This document shows, piece by piece, positions 46,594 to 56,535 of a stretch of 64,000 nt of DNA; positions within the stretch are counted from its first letter, which is position 1; every line of letters starts with the position of its first letter. The stretch comes from Rhodalgimonas zhirmunskyi. GTDB taxonomy: Bacteria; Pseudomonadota; Alphaproteobacteria; Rhodobacterales; Rhodobacteraceae. Position numbers and translations under genes: made by a program. The notes beneath the pieces were generated by a model. It worked only from the letters and a program-made list of their open reading frames with translations, was not told where the DNA came from and made no database searches. The stretch is taken from assembly GCA_030848925.1 (NCBI GenBank), contig JANFFA010000003.1, positions 310,001-374,000 on the forward strand. Direction: 5' to 3'.

Positions 46594-46601
46594 CCTGATT
46601 T

Positions 46602-47039
46602 TCAGGCCGCCGCCAGGTCTTGCCGCGTGCGCCCAATCATCAACGCCGCCTGCGCGGCCTCGCGGCCCTTCTCGACAAAATGCGCCTCATAAATGGCGTG
46701 ATGATGCGCGCTGTCCTGAAACTGGTGCGGCGTCAGCGACACCGACAGCACCGGCACGCCGCTGTCCATCCCCGCCCGCATCAGGCCATCGACCACGGCC
46801 TGTGCCACGAACTCGTGGCGATAAATGCCGCCATCCACCACCAGCGCCGCCGCGACAACGGCATCGTAACGCCCGCTCACTGCAAGATCGCGCGCCAGCA
46901 GTGGCATCTCGAACGCGCCGGGCACGTCGAACACATCGACCTGCGCGCGCGGGATTTCCTCACAAAAGCCGTCCAAGGCACGGCTCACGATTTCTGAATG
47001 CCAATTCGCCTTGATAAAGGCATATCGGGGCTGGGTCAT
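46602..47039 (-). CDS. ribH: 6,7-dimethyl-8-ribityllumazine synthase (RibH2 type)
   Basis: This 145-residue enzyme condenses dihydroxybutanone phosphate with the ribitylamino-uracil in riboflavin synthesis. Active-site segments are ANWHSEI, VPGAFEMPLLA, ALVVDGGIYRHEFV and SLTPHQFQD with HHH nearby. The DGGIYRHE form rather than GxTxHFD marks the RibH2 class known from rhizobia and Brucella. It stands alone downstream of an FMN riboswitch, which should lower its expression when FMN is plentiful. Confidence 0.94.
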   Translation of the reverse strand: MTQPRYAFIKANWHSEIVSRALDGFCEEIPRAQVDVFDVPGAFEMPLLARDLAVSGRYDAVVAAALVVDGGIYRHEFVAQAVVDGLMRAGMDSGVPVLSVSLTPHQFQDSAHHHAIYEAHFVEKGREAAQAALMIGRTRQDLAAA

Positions 47040-47120
47040 GGGGTATCTCCTTTCATCCTCGACCAGCGCCCAGAGCGACAAACGACGACAAAAGGCCGGG
47101 ACAACCCCGCCTCAAGATCC

Positions 47121-47293
47121 ATCGTTCTCTTCCATCCGGACTATGACCGTCGGCCCCGGAATTGCACCGGGTCTGCTGTCACCCCTACTCGCATGGATCT
47201 CGCATGGATTAGGGGCCGCTCGCGGGCTTGCTCCGTGCCGCATCAGCGACAGGGGGCTTACCGCCGGTGGGGAATTTCACCCCGCCCTGAGAA
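47121..47293 (-). ncRNA. FMN riboswitch (RFN element) upstream of ribH
   Basis: All conserved RFN blocks are readable on the minus strand: AGGGCGGGGTGAAATTCCCC at the 5' side, ACCGGCGGTAAGCC, AAGCCCGCGAGCG, CCGGTGCAATTCCGGGGCCG, and GACGGTCATAGTCCGGATGG followed by AAGAGAACG. The 3' edge is about 80 bases before the ribH ATG. The effect is probably on translation or early termination; the expression platform was not resolved. Confidence 0.96.
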
Positions 47294-47389
47294 CGCGCGC
47301 AGAATGCGCAAATGCCAGCGCCAAGGCAAGGGCCGATCAAGCCCATAGCACTCCAATCAAAGGACCCCATTCACACCAAGGCGCCTCCG

Positions 47390-47433
47390 CCCCCCGGCGA
47401 ACGGGGGTGGGTGGGCGGGCCGTCGCCGGGGGG
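47390..47433. repeat. 11-bp inverted repeat enclosing a potential G-quadruplex
   Basis: CCCCCCGGCGA at 47390-47400 and TCGCCGGGGGG at 47423-47433 are perfectly complementary around a 22-base loop. The plus-strand loop holds GGGGGTGGGTGGGCGGG (47403-47419), four G-tracts joined by single bases, which is a textbook parallel quadruplex motif. It lies about 100 bp upstream of the riboswitch and 49 bp beyond the asparaginase stop. Confidence 0.75.
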
Positions 47434-47481
47434 CGGGACGGCGTCACGGCTCAGCAAAGCTTCAAGGAAGCAGGCGCCGTC

Positions 47482-48498
47482 TCAGCCGAAGACGCGCCCC
47501 GGCGCGATCCGCGCCGCTTCGATCCCGCGGCAATTGACCAGTGGCGGGCGCTGGAATTGCCGCGCCGCCGGGTGCTCCGGGTCAAGCGCGCCCAGTTCCA
47601 CAAGGATCGAACAGATCGCCGATTCCGCCCCGCGCGTGCCCCCGTCCAGCACCTTTAACGCCACGCCCAATCCCTGCTCGGGCAGGATCGCCACGAAAAA
47701 CGCCTCCGCCCCGGTCTTGAGCGCCACGCGCCCCTCCATCGCGCGCATCAACTCGGTGCAGGCGCGCCCCTCTCCGGCCACCAGCAAGGGGTGCGTCACC
47801 ATCGCATTGCGCAGCCGTACCATCGCCCGGCCCCGCGCATCCGTCTCATCCGCAGAAGCGAACCGAGCCATCGCCCGCGCCATCCCGGTCAGCGAGCAGG
47901 CGAAATTCGGCGCCGAACAGCCGTCGATGCCATAGCCCGGGCTCTCTTCGCCGGTGACCTCCTCGAACGCCGCGCGCACGGCTTTCTGCACCGGGTGGTC
48001 GATCTCGACATACTCCGGCCCCGCGCCCAGATGTTTGCTCAGCGTCAGGAACCCGGCATGCTTGCCCGAACAATTGTTGTGCACCTGACAGAATTGATCG
48101 CCCGAACAGGTCAGCCGCTTCGCCTCATCAGGGTCCTTCGGCATATGCCCGCCACAGCGCAGATCATCGTCGCCCAGCCCCAGATCGGCCAGCCACGCCT
48201 CCACCCGGTCGACATGCGCCCGCGCCCCGTTGTGCGACGCACAGGCCAGCGCCAGTTGCTCGTCGCTCAATCCGGCTGCATCCGCCGCGCCACTTTCCAC
48301 CAGCGGCAGGGCCTGCAACATCTTCGAGGACGAGCGCGGCAACACCACCGCCCCCGCATCGCCCCACGCCTTCACCACCTCGCCAGAAGCATCGACAACC
48401 ACCGCGTGCCCCATGTGCACTGATTCGAGGAACTCCCCCCGCCAGACCTGTGCCAACTCGACAGGTGCCGCCTGCCCTTTCACAATCCCGTCAGTCAT
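47482..48498 (-). CDS. asparaginase, Rhizobium-type (asparaginase II family)
   Basis: This 338-residue protein is of the ReAV-type family, unrelated to E. coli AnsA/AnsB. Conserved catalytic segments are PRSSSKMLQALP with the Ser-Ser-Lys motif, HNNCSGKHAGFLTL and GYGIDGCSAPNFA. It hydrolyses L-asparagine to aspartate and ammonia. The start MTDGIVKGQ is preferred over a codon 13 residues upstream. It is followed by the inverted repeat/G-quadruplex and the ribH leader. Confidence 0.9.
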   Translation of the reverse strand: MTDGIVKGQAAPVELAQVWRGEFLESVHMGHAVVVDASGEVVKAWGDAGAVVLPRSSSKMLQALPLVESGAADAAGLSDEQLALACASHNGARAHVDRVEAWLADLGLGDDDLRCGGHMPKDPDEAKRLTCSGDQFCQVHNNCSGKHAGFLTLSKHLGAGPEYVEIDHPVQKAVRAAFEEVTGEESPGYGIDGCSAPNFACSLTGMARAMARFASADETDARGRAMVRLRNAMVTHPLLVAGEGRACTELMRAMEGRVALKTGAEAFFVAILPEQGLGVALKVLDGGTRGAESAICSILVELGALDPEHPAARQFQRPPLVNCRGIEAARIAPGRVFG

Positions 48499-48680
48499 CG
48501 CCTCAACCCCTGTTCTCCACTTGCGAAATTCCGCCAATCGCCCTTTCGCTCATGGCAGATTTCAGTCTAATATTGCAATGTCGAGTGGAAAATCGGCCAA
48601 AGCCTGCGTAAAGGGGTGCCAAGCCCGGCGGGGAGTGGCCGGAATGTTTGAGGCACGAAGGACAGCTGGAGGCTGGACAT

Positions 48681-49220
48681 ATGGTATCACAGATCGCGCG
48701 TTACGCAGCCGGGGCAATGCTTGCGACGGCCCTTTCCGTCGCCGCTTTGCCTGCTGCGGCGCAGAGTACGAGCACGAACCAAGTCGCCGCGAAAACCGAC
48801 TGGTCGGTGTTCGAGGATCAAAACCCGCGTGAATGCTGGGCGGTTTCCTCACCCAAAGAAACCGTGAACACAAAGGATGGCCGCGTCGTCGCCGTGCGCC
48901 GCTCGGACATTCTGCTGATGGCGTTCTTCCGCCCCGGCGCGAATGTCGCGGGTCAGGTCACCTTCACCGGCGGCTATCCCTTCGCCAAGAATTCCACGGT
49001 AAATCTCAATATCGACGGCAGCAGCTTTGATCTCTTCGTCGAAGGCGAATGGGCCTGGCCCGCTTCCCCCGGCGAAGATGCCAAGATCCTCGCCGCCCTT
49101 AAGCGCGGTCGCTCGGCGGTCCTGACCGCCCGCTCGGCCCGCGGCACCCAGACGAAAGACACCTTCTCGCTCTCGGGCTTCACCGCCGCCGTGGAAGAAG
49201 CCGAAAAGCGCTGCAAGTAA
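48681..49220 (+). CDS. invasion-associated locus B (IalB) family protein
   Basis: This 179-residue periplasmic protein has a Sec signal peptide (cleavage near PAAAQS). The IalB core is present: WSVFEDQNPRECWAVSSPKE, RRSDILLMAFFRPGANVAGQVTFTGGYPF and an end TFSLSGFTAAVEEAEKRCK. Two Cys (ECWAV and KRCK) probably pair. The family is common in alphaproteobacteria well beyond Bartonella, and its molecular function is not settled. GGAGG sits about 9 bases before the ATG. Confidence 0.9.
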   Translation: MVSQIARYAAGAMLATALSVAALPAAAQSTSTNQVAAKTDWSVFEDQNPRECWAVSSPKETVNTKDGRVVAVRRSDILLMAFFRPGANVAGQVTFTGGYPFAKNSTVNLNIDGSSFDLFVEGEWAWPASPGEDAKILAALKRGRSAVLTARSARGTQTKDTFSLSGFTAAVEEAEKRCK

Positions 49221-49258
49221 ACGCCAAGGCGGGCTCACCCCCGCCGGATGACAAAACT

Positions 49259-49298
49259 CGGGCCGCCCGCTGGATGCAGGGCGGCCCGTTTCGGTTTC
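49259..49298 (+). terminator. terminator of the IalB-family gene
   Basis: A 10-bp stem CGGGCCGCCC/GGGCGGCCCG with a 10-base loop is followed by TTTCGGTTT, 39 bp after the stop. Confidence 0.8.
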
Positions 49299-49319
49299 AC
49301 ACCGCGCGTCAGACTGCCA

Positions 49320-50024
49320 TCAGACCGCGCGCGTCAGCCCGCCATCGACCCTAAGGTTCTGACCGGTCATATATCCCGCCCCCTCCGAGGCCAGCCAAGA
49401 AATCAACGACGACACTTCTTCCGCCCGCCCATAGCGCCCCATCGGGATTCGCGCACGGCGATCCTCGGTTTCCGGCAGGCTGTCGATGAACCCCGGAAGG
49501 ACGTTGTTCATACGGATATTTTCGGCGGCGTATTTATCCGAAAACAGCTTGGTAAAGGCCGCAAGCCCGGCCCGGAACACGCCCGATGTCGGAAACAACG
49601 GGTCCGGCTCGAACGCCGCAAAGGTCGAGATGTTAAGGATCGTGCCGCCGCCCTGCGCCTGCATCAACGGCGTGACAAGCCGCGTCGGGCGGATCACGTT
49701 CATCAGATAGACTTCCATCCCCTGATGCCAATCCTCGTCCGAAATCTCCAGCACCGGCCCCTTCGGTCCGTGCCCGGCGGAATTGACCAGCACATCGACT
49801 CGCCCCCAGCGCTTTTGCGCGCCGTCGACCAATTCGCGCAGGTCCGGCTCCGACAGGTTCGACCCGGTCACACCAAACCCACCCAGATCCTTGGCCAGCG
49901 CCTCGCCCTTGCCCGAGGACGACAGGATCGCAACCTTGAACCCGTCCTTCGCCAGCCGCCGCGCCGCATCCGCGCCCATGCCGCTTCCCCCGGCGGTGAT
50001 CAGTGCCACTTTTTCTACAGTCAT
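49320..50024 (-). CDS. SDR-family oxidoreductase
   Basis: This 234-residue short-chain dehydrogenase fold protein has the cofactor loop TAGGSGMGADAA, NSAGHG and the strand ILNISTF (Ser133), with a C-terminal YMTGQNLRVDGG. At the place of the usual YxxxK it reads LFPTSGVFRAG, so neither catalytic Tyr nor Lys is evident. The start MTVEKVALIT follows GGAG. It is divergent from a GcvA-like regulator that probably controls it. Confidence 0.88.
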   Translation of the reverse strand: MTVEKVALITAGGSGMGADAARRLAKDGFKVAILSSSGKGEALAKDLGGFGVTGSNLSEPDLRELVDGAQKRWGRVDVLVNSAGHGPKGPVLEISDEDWHQGMEVYLMNVIRPTRLVTPLMQAQGGGTILNISTFAAFEPDPLFPTSGVFRAGLAAFTKLFSDKYAAENIRMNNVLPGFIDSLPETEDRRARIPMGRYGRAEEVSSLISWLASEGAGYMTGQNLRVDGGLTRAV

Positions 50025-50122
50025 GTCGCTCTCCTTGAATACCATGCTGCTATTATACGCACTCTTCGGCATTCCCCGGCATCAGAATTGATCTCTCCTG
50101 ACAATAGAATTACTACTGCCTG

Positions 50123-51010
50123 ATGAACGACCTCCCCCCTCTCAACGGATTGCGCGCCTTCGACGCCGCCGGTCGCCACCTCAGCTTTCGCGCCGCCGCC
50201 GATGATCTGGGCGTGACGCAGGGCGCGGTGGCGCAACAGGTCCGCGCCCTCGAAGCGCAGCTTGGCCTCGCGCTGTTCGAACGCCTGCCCAAGGGCCTAG
50301 CGCTGACCTCTGCCGGGCGCGCCTATCACCCGCGTGTCGCCGCCGCCTTTCCCGATCTGCGCGACGCCACCGCGACCCTGCGCCGCGATCCCGGAAAGGT
50401 GCTGGTCAGCGTCACGCCCACCTTCGCCGCCAAGTGGCTTATCCCGAACCTGCCGCGCTTTTCCGCAGCCCACCCCGAGATTGAGCTTCAGATCCTCGCC
50501 ACTGAAAAGATCACCAGCTTTCACAGCGACGGGATCGACCTTGCCGTGCGTCAGGGCCCGCCGCCTTCGGGTGCCGCGCTCGACGTGACCCGCCTGTTTC
50601 GCCAAGACATCATCGCCGTCTGCGCCCCCACCCTCGCCGGAACCGTTCCGCTTGCACCCGAGGCGCTCTTGCGCCTGCCCAAGCTGCACGATGCCCATGA
50701 TCTCTGGCCGCCGTTCCTGCGCGCCATGGGCCTTGAACAAGACAGGTCCGACTTCCCCGGCCTGCGCCTCAACCAGACAACCCTCGCCATCGACGCTGCC
50801 CTCGCGGGGCAAGGGGCGGCCCTCGTCAGCCGCTTCCTCGTCGCGCGCGAACTGGCCTCCGGCGCTCTGGTCGACGTGGCCGGGCGCACATGGGCCGGAC
50901 CACAGGATTTCCACCTCGTCGCCCTGCGCGGGTCGCGTCGCAACCCGGCAATCGACAGCGCCTTCCGCTGGTTCGTCTCCGCCGCGCAGGACGCCGCCCC
51001 CGGGCCATGA
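50123..51010 (+). CDS. LysR-family regulator, GcvA-like subgroup
   Basis: This 295-residue regulator has an N-terminal helix-turn-helix LRAFDAAGRHLSFRAAADDLGVTQGAVAQQVRALE. The opening PPLNGLRAFDAA and the effector domain with VSVTPTFAAKWLIPNLPRF are typical of the GcvA branch, where such regulators sit divergent from the gene they control. The 98-bp gap to the SDR gene is locally A/T-rich but no single operator is obvious. Confidence 0.92.
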   Translation: MNDLPPLNGLRAFDAAGRHLSFRAAADDLGVTQGAVAQQVRALEAQLGLALFERLPKGLALTSAGRAYHPRVAAAFPDLRDATATLRRDPGKVLVSVTPTFAAKWLIPNLPRFSAAHPEIELQILATEKITSFHSDGIDLAVRQGPPPSGAALDVTRLFRQDIIAVCAPTLAGTVPLAPEALLRLPKLHDAHDLWPPFLRAMGLEQDRSDFPGLRLNQTTLAIDAALAGQGAALVSRFLVARELASGALVDVAGRTWAGPQDFHLVALRGSRRNPAIDSAFRWFVSAAQDAAPGP

Positions 51011-51113
51011 CCGCGACAGGCCCCGTACCACCCTTTCTCCCCCCCATTTCCTTTGCATTTCGCCAAGCGCGCCTATATAGAGCGGGCTTTCCCAAACCCG
51101 CGCGCACCAGATC

Positions 51114-52294
<1,181 letters not shown>

Positions 52295-52298
<4 letters not shown>

Positions 52299-52846
52299 TA
52301 GACCCCGATCCGCGCCACCCAAAGATCGGCGGTGTAATCCGCGCCGTAAGCCACCACGCCAAGGCTCTTCACCGACTGCGGCTTCAACGCCCCGCCGATC
52401 ACGCCGCCCTTGGCCGCAAACGCCGAAAACGGCACCCGCACCGTGGCCCAGCGCTCCGGCGCTTCGAACCCGGCCTGATAGAAACTCCACGGCATCACCG
52501 CGCCCGGCGTTCTCACATGCAGGTAGTAACGCGCGCCATTGCCCTTCACCCGCAGTTCAAGCCCCTGCGCACCGCGCTCAAGCCGCTGGGGCAAATCCCG
52601 CCGCGCCTGCAAGAACCCGCCGCGATTCTTCGTGCTCACCTCACCGGTCAGGTGCAGCGCCACGCCCTCGCCCGCAGGTTCGAACGCCACACGCCCCGAG
52701 GACACGCCGCCCATCACCCGATCGCTCACGAACTCCCACCGCGCGCCCGGATCACCACTGAAATCGTCGATCATCCGCCCCTCACTCCGCGCGCCACCGG
52801 GCAGCATCAGCGCGCCCAGCCCGGCCAGAACCGCCCGCCGCTTCAC
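52295..52846 (-). CDS. CIA30 family protein (exported)
   Basis: This 183-residue protein has a short N-terminal signal with a double-arginine start ([14 protein letters not shown]). It resembles complex I intermediate-associated protein 30, a beta-sandwich: [27 protein letters not shown] is diagnostic, then [11 protein letters not shown] and YYLHVRTPG. In bacteria it is probably a carbohydrate-binding-like fold of unknown use. It starts with GTG inside the stop of the glutathione peroxidase gene, so the two are coupled. Confidence 0.88.
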
Positions 52847-53364
52847 TTCAACGCCGCCTCAATGTCCCCGCGCAACTGCGACGACATCGGCTTCACCCGG
52901 CTCGGGTATGTGCCCACAACCGCGCCATCCGGCCCGATCAGCACCTTGTTGAAATTCCAGCGCGGCACAAACCCCGCCTCGCGCTTCAAAGAGGCATAGA
53001 ACGGATGCGCCTTGGCGCCCTTCACATGGGTGATTTCGGTCACCGGAAACTCCAGCCCGAATTGCACCTGACAGAAATCCTTCACCGCCGCGTTGTCCTT
53101 CAACTCCTGGCGAAAATCATTCGACGGCACGGCAAGGATCACCAACCCCCGGTCGCGATAGGTCTCATAAAGCGTCTGAAGCCCGGAATATTGCGGCGTG
53201 TATCCGCAAAGCGATGCGGTGTTCACCACCAGAACGGGCTGCCCCGCCCATTGCGACAGGCGCAGCTCACCGCCCTCCATCGCCTCAAACGGGGTGTCGA
53301 GATCAGCAGCGCGCAACTGCATCCCGAACAGGATCAGAACGCTCAACAAGGTAATTCGAAACAT
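52843..53364 (-). CDS. glutathione peroxidase family protein, exported
   Basis: This 173-residue thiol peroxidase has an N-terminal signal (LLSVLILFGMQLRAADL). The peroxidatic Cys53 is in NTASLCGYTPQYSGLQ. The Gln/Trp/Asn partners lie in PSNDFRQE and PRWNFNKVLI. Export suggests detoxification of peroxides in the periplasm with an unknown reductant, since glutathione is scarce there. It is the first gene of a pair with CIA30. Confidence 0.9.
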   Translation of the reverse strand: MFRITLLSVLILFGMQLRAADLDTPFEAMEGGELRLSQWAGQPVLVVNTASLCGYTPQYSGLQTLYETYRDRGLVILAVPSNDFRQELKDNAAVKDFCQVQFGLEFPVTEITHVKGAKAHPFYASLKREAGFVPRWNFNKVLIGPDGAVVGTYPSRVKPMSSQLRGDIEAALK

Positions 53365-53407
53365 GGCGGCAACCTCCAGCAAGTTTACCTGTCATACGTC
53401 GCGCCGC

Positions 53408-53590
53408 GTGAAACGGATCAATTGCGGCACGGCACGGCGACAACTTTGGAAACAATCCTAGCACAACCTAGAAATTTCCGCGCGATCGTTTCCACAACCT
53501 AAACAATTGTGGCGCAATCCGGGCCAATCATGCGATTTCGCGCCCTAAATTTCCCAATCATGAACAAATCCCTGCCACAGGTCGCATTCA
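53408..53590 (+). repeat. promoter-like intergenic region related to 58751-58911
   Basis: This shares ordered blocks with the region before the Hint gene: the 14-mer GTGAAACGGATCAA, CAATTGTGGCGCAATC, GATTTCGCGCC and ACAAATCCCTGC followed by GCATT. Within it CACAACCTA occurs twice about 30 bp apart. It precedes the small gene at 53631. Confidence 0.5.
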
Positions 53591-53630
53591 TCCTCATTTC
53601 ATCAACAGTAAGTTTTCAACGAGGCAACAA

Positions 53631-53864
53631 ATGATACATCAAGAGATCGACCACGACCTGACCGCCAAAGTCTGCGACATCGTCCTTCGGGAAAAAACCA
53701 TGTCGCTCTCAGAGCGCGAATGGAAATTCCGCCTGCGCGGCTACGGTTACGCCATCAAGGACACCGACGAAGGCCAGATGGTCACATCGCTTCTCAAGGG
53801 CGACGCGATCTGCGCCGTGCCAAGCGTGCCAACCCACACCAACGAGTCGACCTTCGCCGCCTGA
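53631..53864 (+). CDS. small conserved soluble protein
   Basis: This 77-residue acidic protein has two short helices (DLTAKVCDIVLREKTMSLSEREWKFRLRGYGY) and a polar tail. GAGG lies about 8 bases before the ATG. The segment SEREWKFRLRGYGYAI looks conserved-like but matches no family that can be named. It is preceded by a promoter-like region shared with 58751-58911 and followed 63 bp later by a tiny hydrophobic ORF. Confidence 0.7.
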   Translation: MIHQEIDHDLTAKVCDIVLREKTMSLSEREWKFRLRGYGYAIKDTDEGQMVTSLLKGDAICAVPSVPTHTNESTFAA

Positions 53865-53927
53865 AGCCGTCAAAGAACGGACACAGGCAAACCCTATCGA
53901 GCAAAGTTAATGAGTAAGGAACATCCA

Positions 53928-54002
53928 ATGAGACTGTATAAATTCGCCCTTCTGGCCACCGCTTGGTGGCTGACAGCGGGCGGCGCCATCGCCGCGATCT
54001 GA
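53928..54002 (+). CDS. 24-residue hydrophobic small protein
   Basis: An ATG preceded by AAGGAAC opens a 24-codon frame, MRLYKFALLATAWWLTAGG then AIAAI, ending in TGA. It would form a single transmembrane helix with a positive N-terminus. The good ribosome site, position after the 53631 gene and sensible hydrophobicity support it; no family match can be claimed. Confidence 0.45.
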   Translation: MRLYKFALLATAWWLTAGGAIAAI

Positions 54003-54111
54003 CCTGATCCGGGATTGTCAGGGTCCACTCCCCCTGTCCGTCTCACCGATCAAGCAAAACCGAAATTCCAGCCCACGGCCCTGACATTTACGCAGAAGCC
54101 CGGCTAATGAT

Positions 54112-54987
54112 TTACACAGAAAATTCCGATTTCGAATACCCTTGCACATAGAGCAGTGCCGTCAAATCCCCGAAATTCACCCTGAGGTCGCATTCTGCCG
54201 CCACGCTGGGTTTCGCATGCAGGGCCACGCCCATTCCGGCCCGCCCCAACATGCCAAGATCATTCGCGCCATCGCCCACGGCGATCACATCGGCCTCGGA
54301 AATCCCGAGCCGCGCCGTGATCTGTTCCAGCGCCTCGACCTTCGCCTGCCGCCCAAGGATCGGCCGCGCCACATCCCCGGTCAGGCGGCCGTTTTCCACC
54401 AACAGCGTGTTCGCCCGGTTTTCATCGAAGCCCAGCACACGCGCCACATGCGCGGTAAAGGCAGTGAACCCGCCCGACACCAGCGCCGCATAACCGCCCG
54501 CGCCCCGCATCGTGCCGACAAGTGCGCGCCCGCCGGGCATCAATTCGATCCGCTCGTCCAGAACCTTCGCGATCACGCTTTCCGGTAGGTCGCGCAAAAG
54601 CCCGACCCGCTCGGTCAGCGCGCCTTCGAAATCCAATTCGCCATTCATCGCCCGCGCCGTGATCTCTTTCACATGCGCGCCGACCCCGGCCTCCTCGGCC
54701 AACTCGTCAATGCATTCCTGCCGGATCATCGTGCTGTCCATATCGGCCAGCAGCATCCGCTTGCGTCGCCCTTGCGCGGACACAAGGTTCACGTCCACCT
54801 GCATCTCTTGCAGATCGGCCCGCACCTCTTCGAAATTGCCGGGCCGGGTCTCCAGCGGAAACTCCGCCGCCTCGCCCGCCGCCAGCCAGCGGGCCGCGCC
54901 GCCGCCAAAGGCATTGCGCAGGGTCTCGACCAGACTGGCCTCCAACGCGCCCTCTTCGGCCCGCCCGCTCAACACGCAATAGAACAT
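54112..54987 (-). CDS. serB: phosphoserine phosphatase
   Basis: This 291-residue HAD enzyme performs the last step of serine biosynthesis. Motif I is LLADMDSTMI with Asp82 and Asp84, the substrate loop is QECIDELAEEAG, then VSGGFTAFT (motif II) and VIAVGDGANDLGML (motif IV). The N-terminal ACT-like part of about 75 residues is typical for SerB. The start MFYCVLSGR is preferred over a frame opening 16 codons earlier. serA and serC are not adjacent. Confidence 0.95.
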   Translation of the reverse strand: MFYCVLSGRAEEGALEASLVETLRNAFGGGAARWLAAGEAAEFPLETRPGNFEEVRADLQEMQVDVNLVSAQGRRKRMLLADMDSTMIRQECIDELAEEAGVGAHVKEITARAMNGELDFEGALTERVGLLRDLPESVIAKVLDERIELMPGGRALVGTMRGAGGYAALVSGGFTAFTAHVARVLGFDENRANTLLVENGRLTGDVARPILGRQAKVEALEQITARLGISEADVIAVGDGANDLGMLGRAGMGVALHAKPSVAAECDLRVNFGDLTALLYVQGYSKSEFSV

Positions 54988-55288
54988 CTCTCGTCCCCTC
55001 AGTCGCAACAAAACGCAGCGCCCTGCTAGCAGCATCTCGAAAAGAGCGCCACAGCCCAGCGCCCCGTTTCATGCGACCGATTGAGCCGATCTCAGCAAAG
55101 CGTCATCGCGGCAAAATCCCGAAAAGCGTTGCGCATCCCTCGCGATCAGCGCCCGCTCCCCTAACGAACGGCCAAATCGCGAAAATCGCGATTTCGCGCC
55201 CGACAGAATGCAGGCGGATGCCATACGCTTTGCAGACAGGGCCGTTTTCGCGGCCCTGAAAAGGTTAATGGAAGGTCGGAAAAGCGGC

Positions 55289-55537
55289 TCAGTCGCCTGC
55301 TTTTTCCTCAAGCGCGGCGATGCGTGCCTTCAGCGCTTCGTTCTCTTCGCGGGCCTTCTGGGCCATGGTGCGCACGGCGTCGAATTCCTCGCGGGTGACG
55401 AAGTCACGATCGGCCAACCACCTGTCCATAAGGGATTTCATCGCCGTTTCGGCTTCATCCTTCGCGCCCTGGGCCACGCCCATCGCGTTGGTCATGAGTT
55501 GGCTCATATCGTCGAAAAACTTGTTGCGAGTCTGCAT
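55289..55537 (-). CDS. ubiK: ubiquinone biosynthesis accessory factor UbiK (BMFP family)
   Basis: This 82-residue protein is of PF04380. An N-terminal amphipathic helix (NKFFDDMSQLMTNAMGVA) is followed by a C-terminal coiled coil (REEFDAVRTMAQKAREENEALKARIAALEEK). In enterobacteria this factor helps organise the aerobic Ubi complex; the same role is inferred here. The start MQTRNKFF is chosen and the eight upstream codons dropped. Confidence 0.88.
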   Translation of the reverse strand: MQTRNKFFDDMSQLMTNAMGVAQGAKDEAETAMKSLMDRWLADRDFVTREEFDAVRTMAQKAREENEALKARIAALEEKAGD

Positions 55538-55644
55538 GATGGATCCCCCGGGTCGGCCCACGTTACGTTGCGTTCCTATATGGGGGTGGCAAGGGCGCGG
55601 CGCAAGCTTGACTTCCCCGTGCTTCTGGCCCCAAAACCCGTGGC

Positions 55645-56535
55645 ATGAGCGCCCTGATCCCCTTCCCCGATATCTCTCGCGAGCTGTTTTCCTTCGATCT
55701 TTTCGGGATACATATCGCGTTGCGCTACTATGCCCTCGCCTACATCTTGGGGATCATCATCGCGTGGCGGCTGACCGTCCACGCCCTGCGCAAACCCCGC
55801 CTCTGGCCCGCCGATACCCCCCCGATCAGCGGCGAAAAGCTCGACGATCTGGTCACATGGATCATCCTCGGCATCATCCTCGGCGGGCGAATCGGCTATG
55901 TGCTGTTCTATAACCCAAGCTATTTCTTGGAAAATCCTTCCCATATTCCAATGGTTTGGGAGGGGGGGATGGCCTTCCACGGCGGCTTCCTCGGGGTCGT
56001 CATCGCCGCATGGCTCTTCACCCTGCGACACAACATCCCCAAACTCCCCCTCACCGACGCCATCGCCCTCGGCGTCCCTTGGGGATTGCTGCTCGGACGG
56101 GTCGCAAACTTCATCAACGGAGAGCTTTGGGGAAGGCCCACAGACCTGCCTTGGGCGGTCGCTTTCCCGGGGGCCGCAGCGCAAGATTGCCCTGATATAA
56201 CAGGGATTTGCGGGCGCCACCCGTCACAGCTTTACGAGGCAGGATTGGAAGGTCTGCTGCTCGGACTGCTGCTCCTCTGGCTGGCTTTCGCGCGCAATGG
56301 GTTCAAGGCGCCGGGGCTCGTTTCCGGCACCTTCTTCCTTGGCTACGGCGCGGCGCGGTTTTTCGTCGAATTCTTCCGCCAAGCCGACGAACAGTTCATA
56401 AGCCCAGAAAATCCAATGGGTTACATCCTCCACTCAGGTGGTTACGGCATCACCATGGGCCAACTACTTTCACTGCCCATGATCCTCGTCGGCCTTTACC
56501 TGCTGCTGCGCGCCCGCCGCCCCACCCCTGCATGA
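55645..56535 (+). CDS. lgt: prolipoprotein diacylglyceryl transferase
   Basis: This 296-residue seven-helix inner-membrane enzyme adds diacylglycerol to the lipobox Cys of prolipoproteins. The signature [13 protein letters not shown], the [14 protein letters not shown]-terminal helix, [12 protein letters not shown] and HPSQLYEA are intact. It overlaps the next gene by ATGA. Confidence 0.96.
   Translation: MSALIPFPDISRELFSFDLFGIHIALRYYALAYILGIIIAWRLTVHALRKPRLWPADTPPISGEKLDDLVTWIILGIILGGRIGYVLFYNPSYFLENPSHIPMVWEGGMAFHGGFLGVVIAAWLFTLRHNIPKLPLTDAIALGVPWGLLLGRVANFINGELWGRPTDLPWAVAFPGAAAQDCPDITGICGRHPSQLYEAGLEGLLLGLLLLWLAFARNGFKAPGLVSGTFFLGYGAARFFVEFFRQADEQFISPENPMGYILHSGGYGITMGQLLSLPMILVGLYLLLRARRPTPA

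Noticed and set aside
55174-55258. Inverted repeats AAATCGCG/CGCGATTT and CAGGGCCG/CGGCCCTG after ubiK
   Set aside because: Neither is followed by a T-tract in the ubiK direction, so they were not called terminators; no other role is evident.
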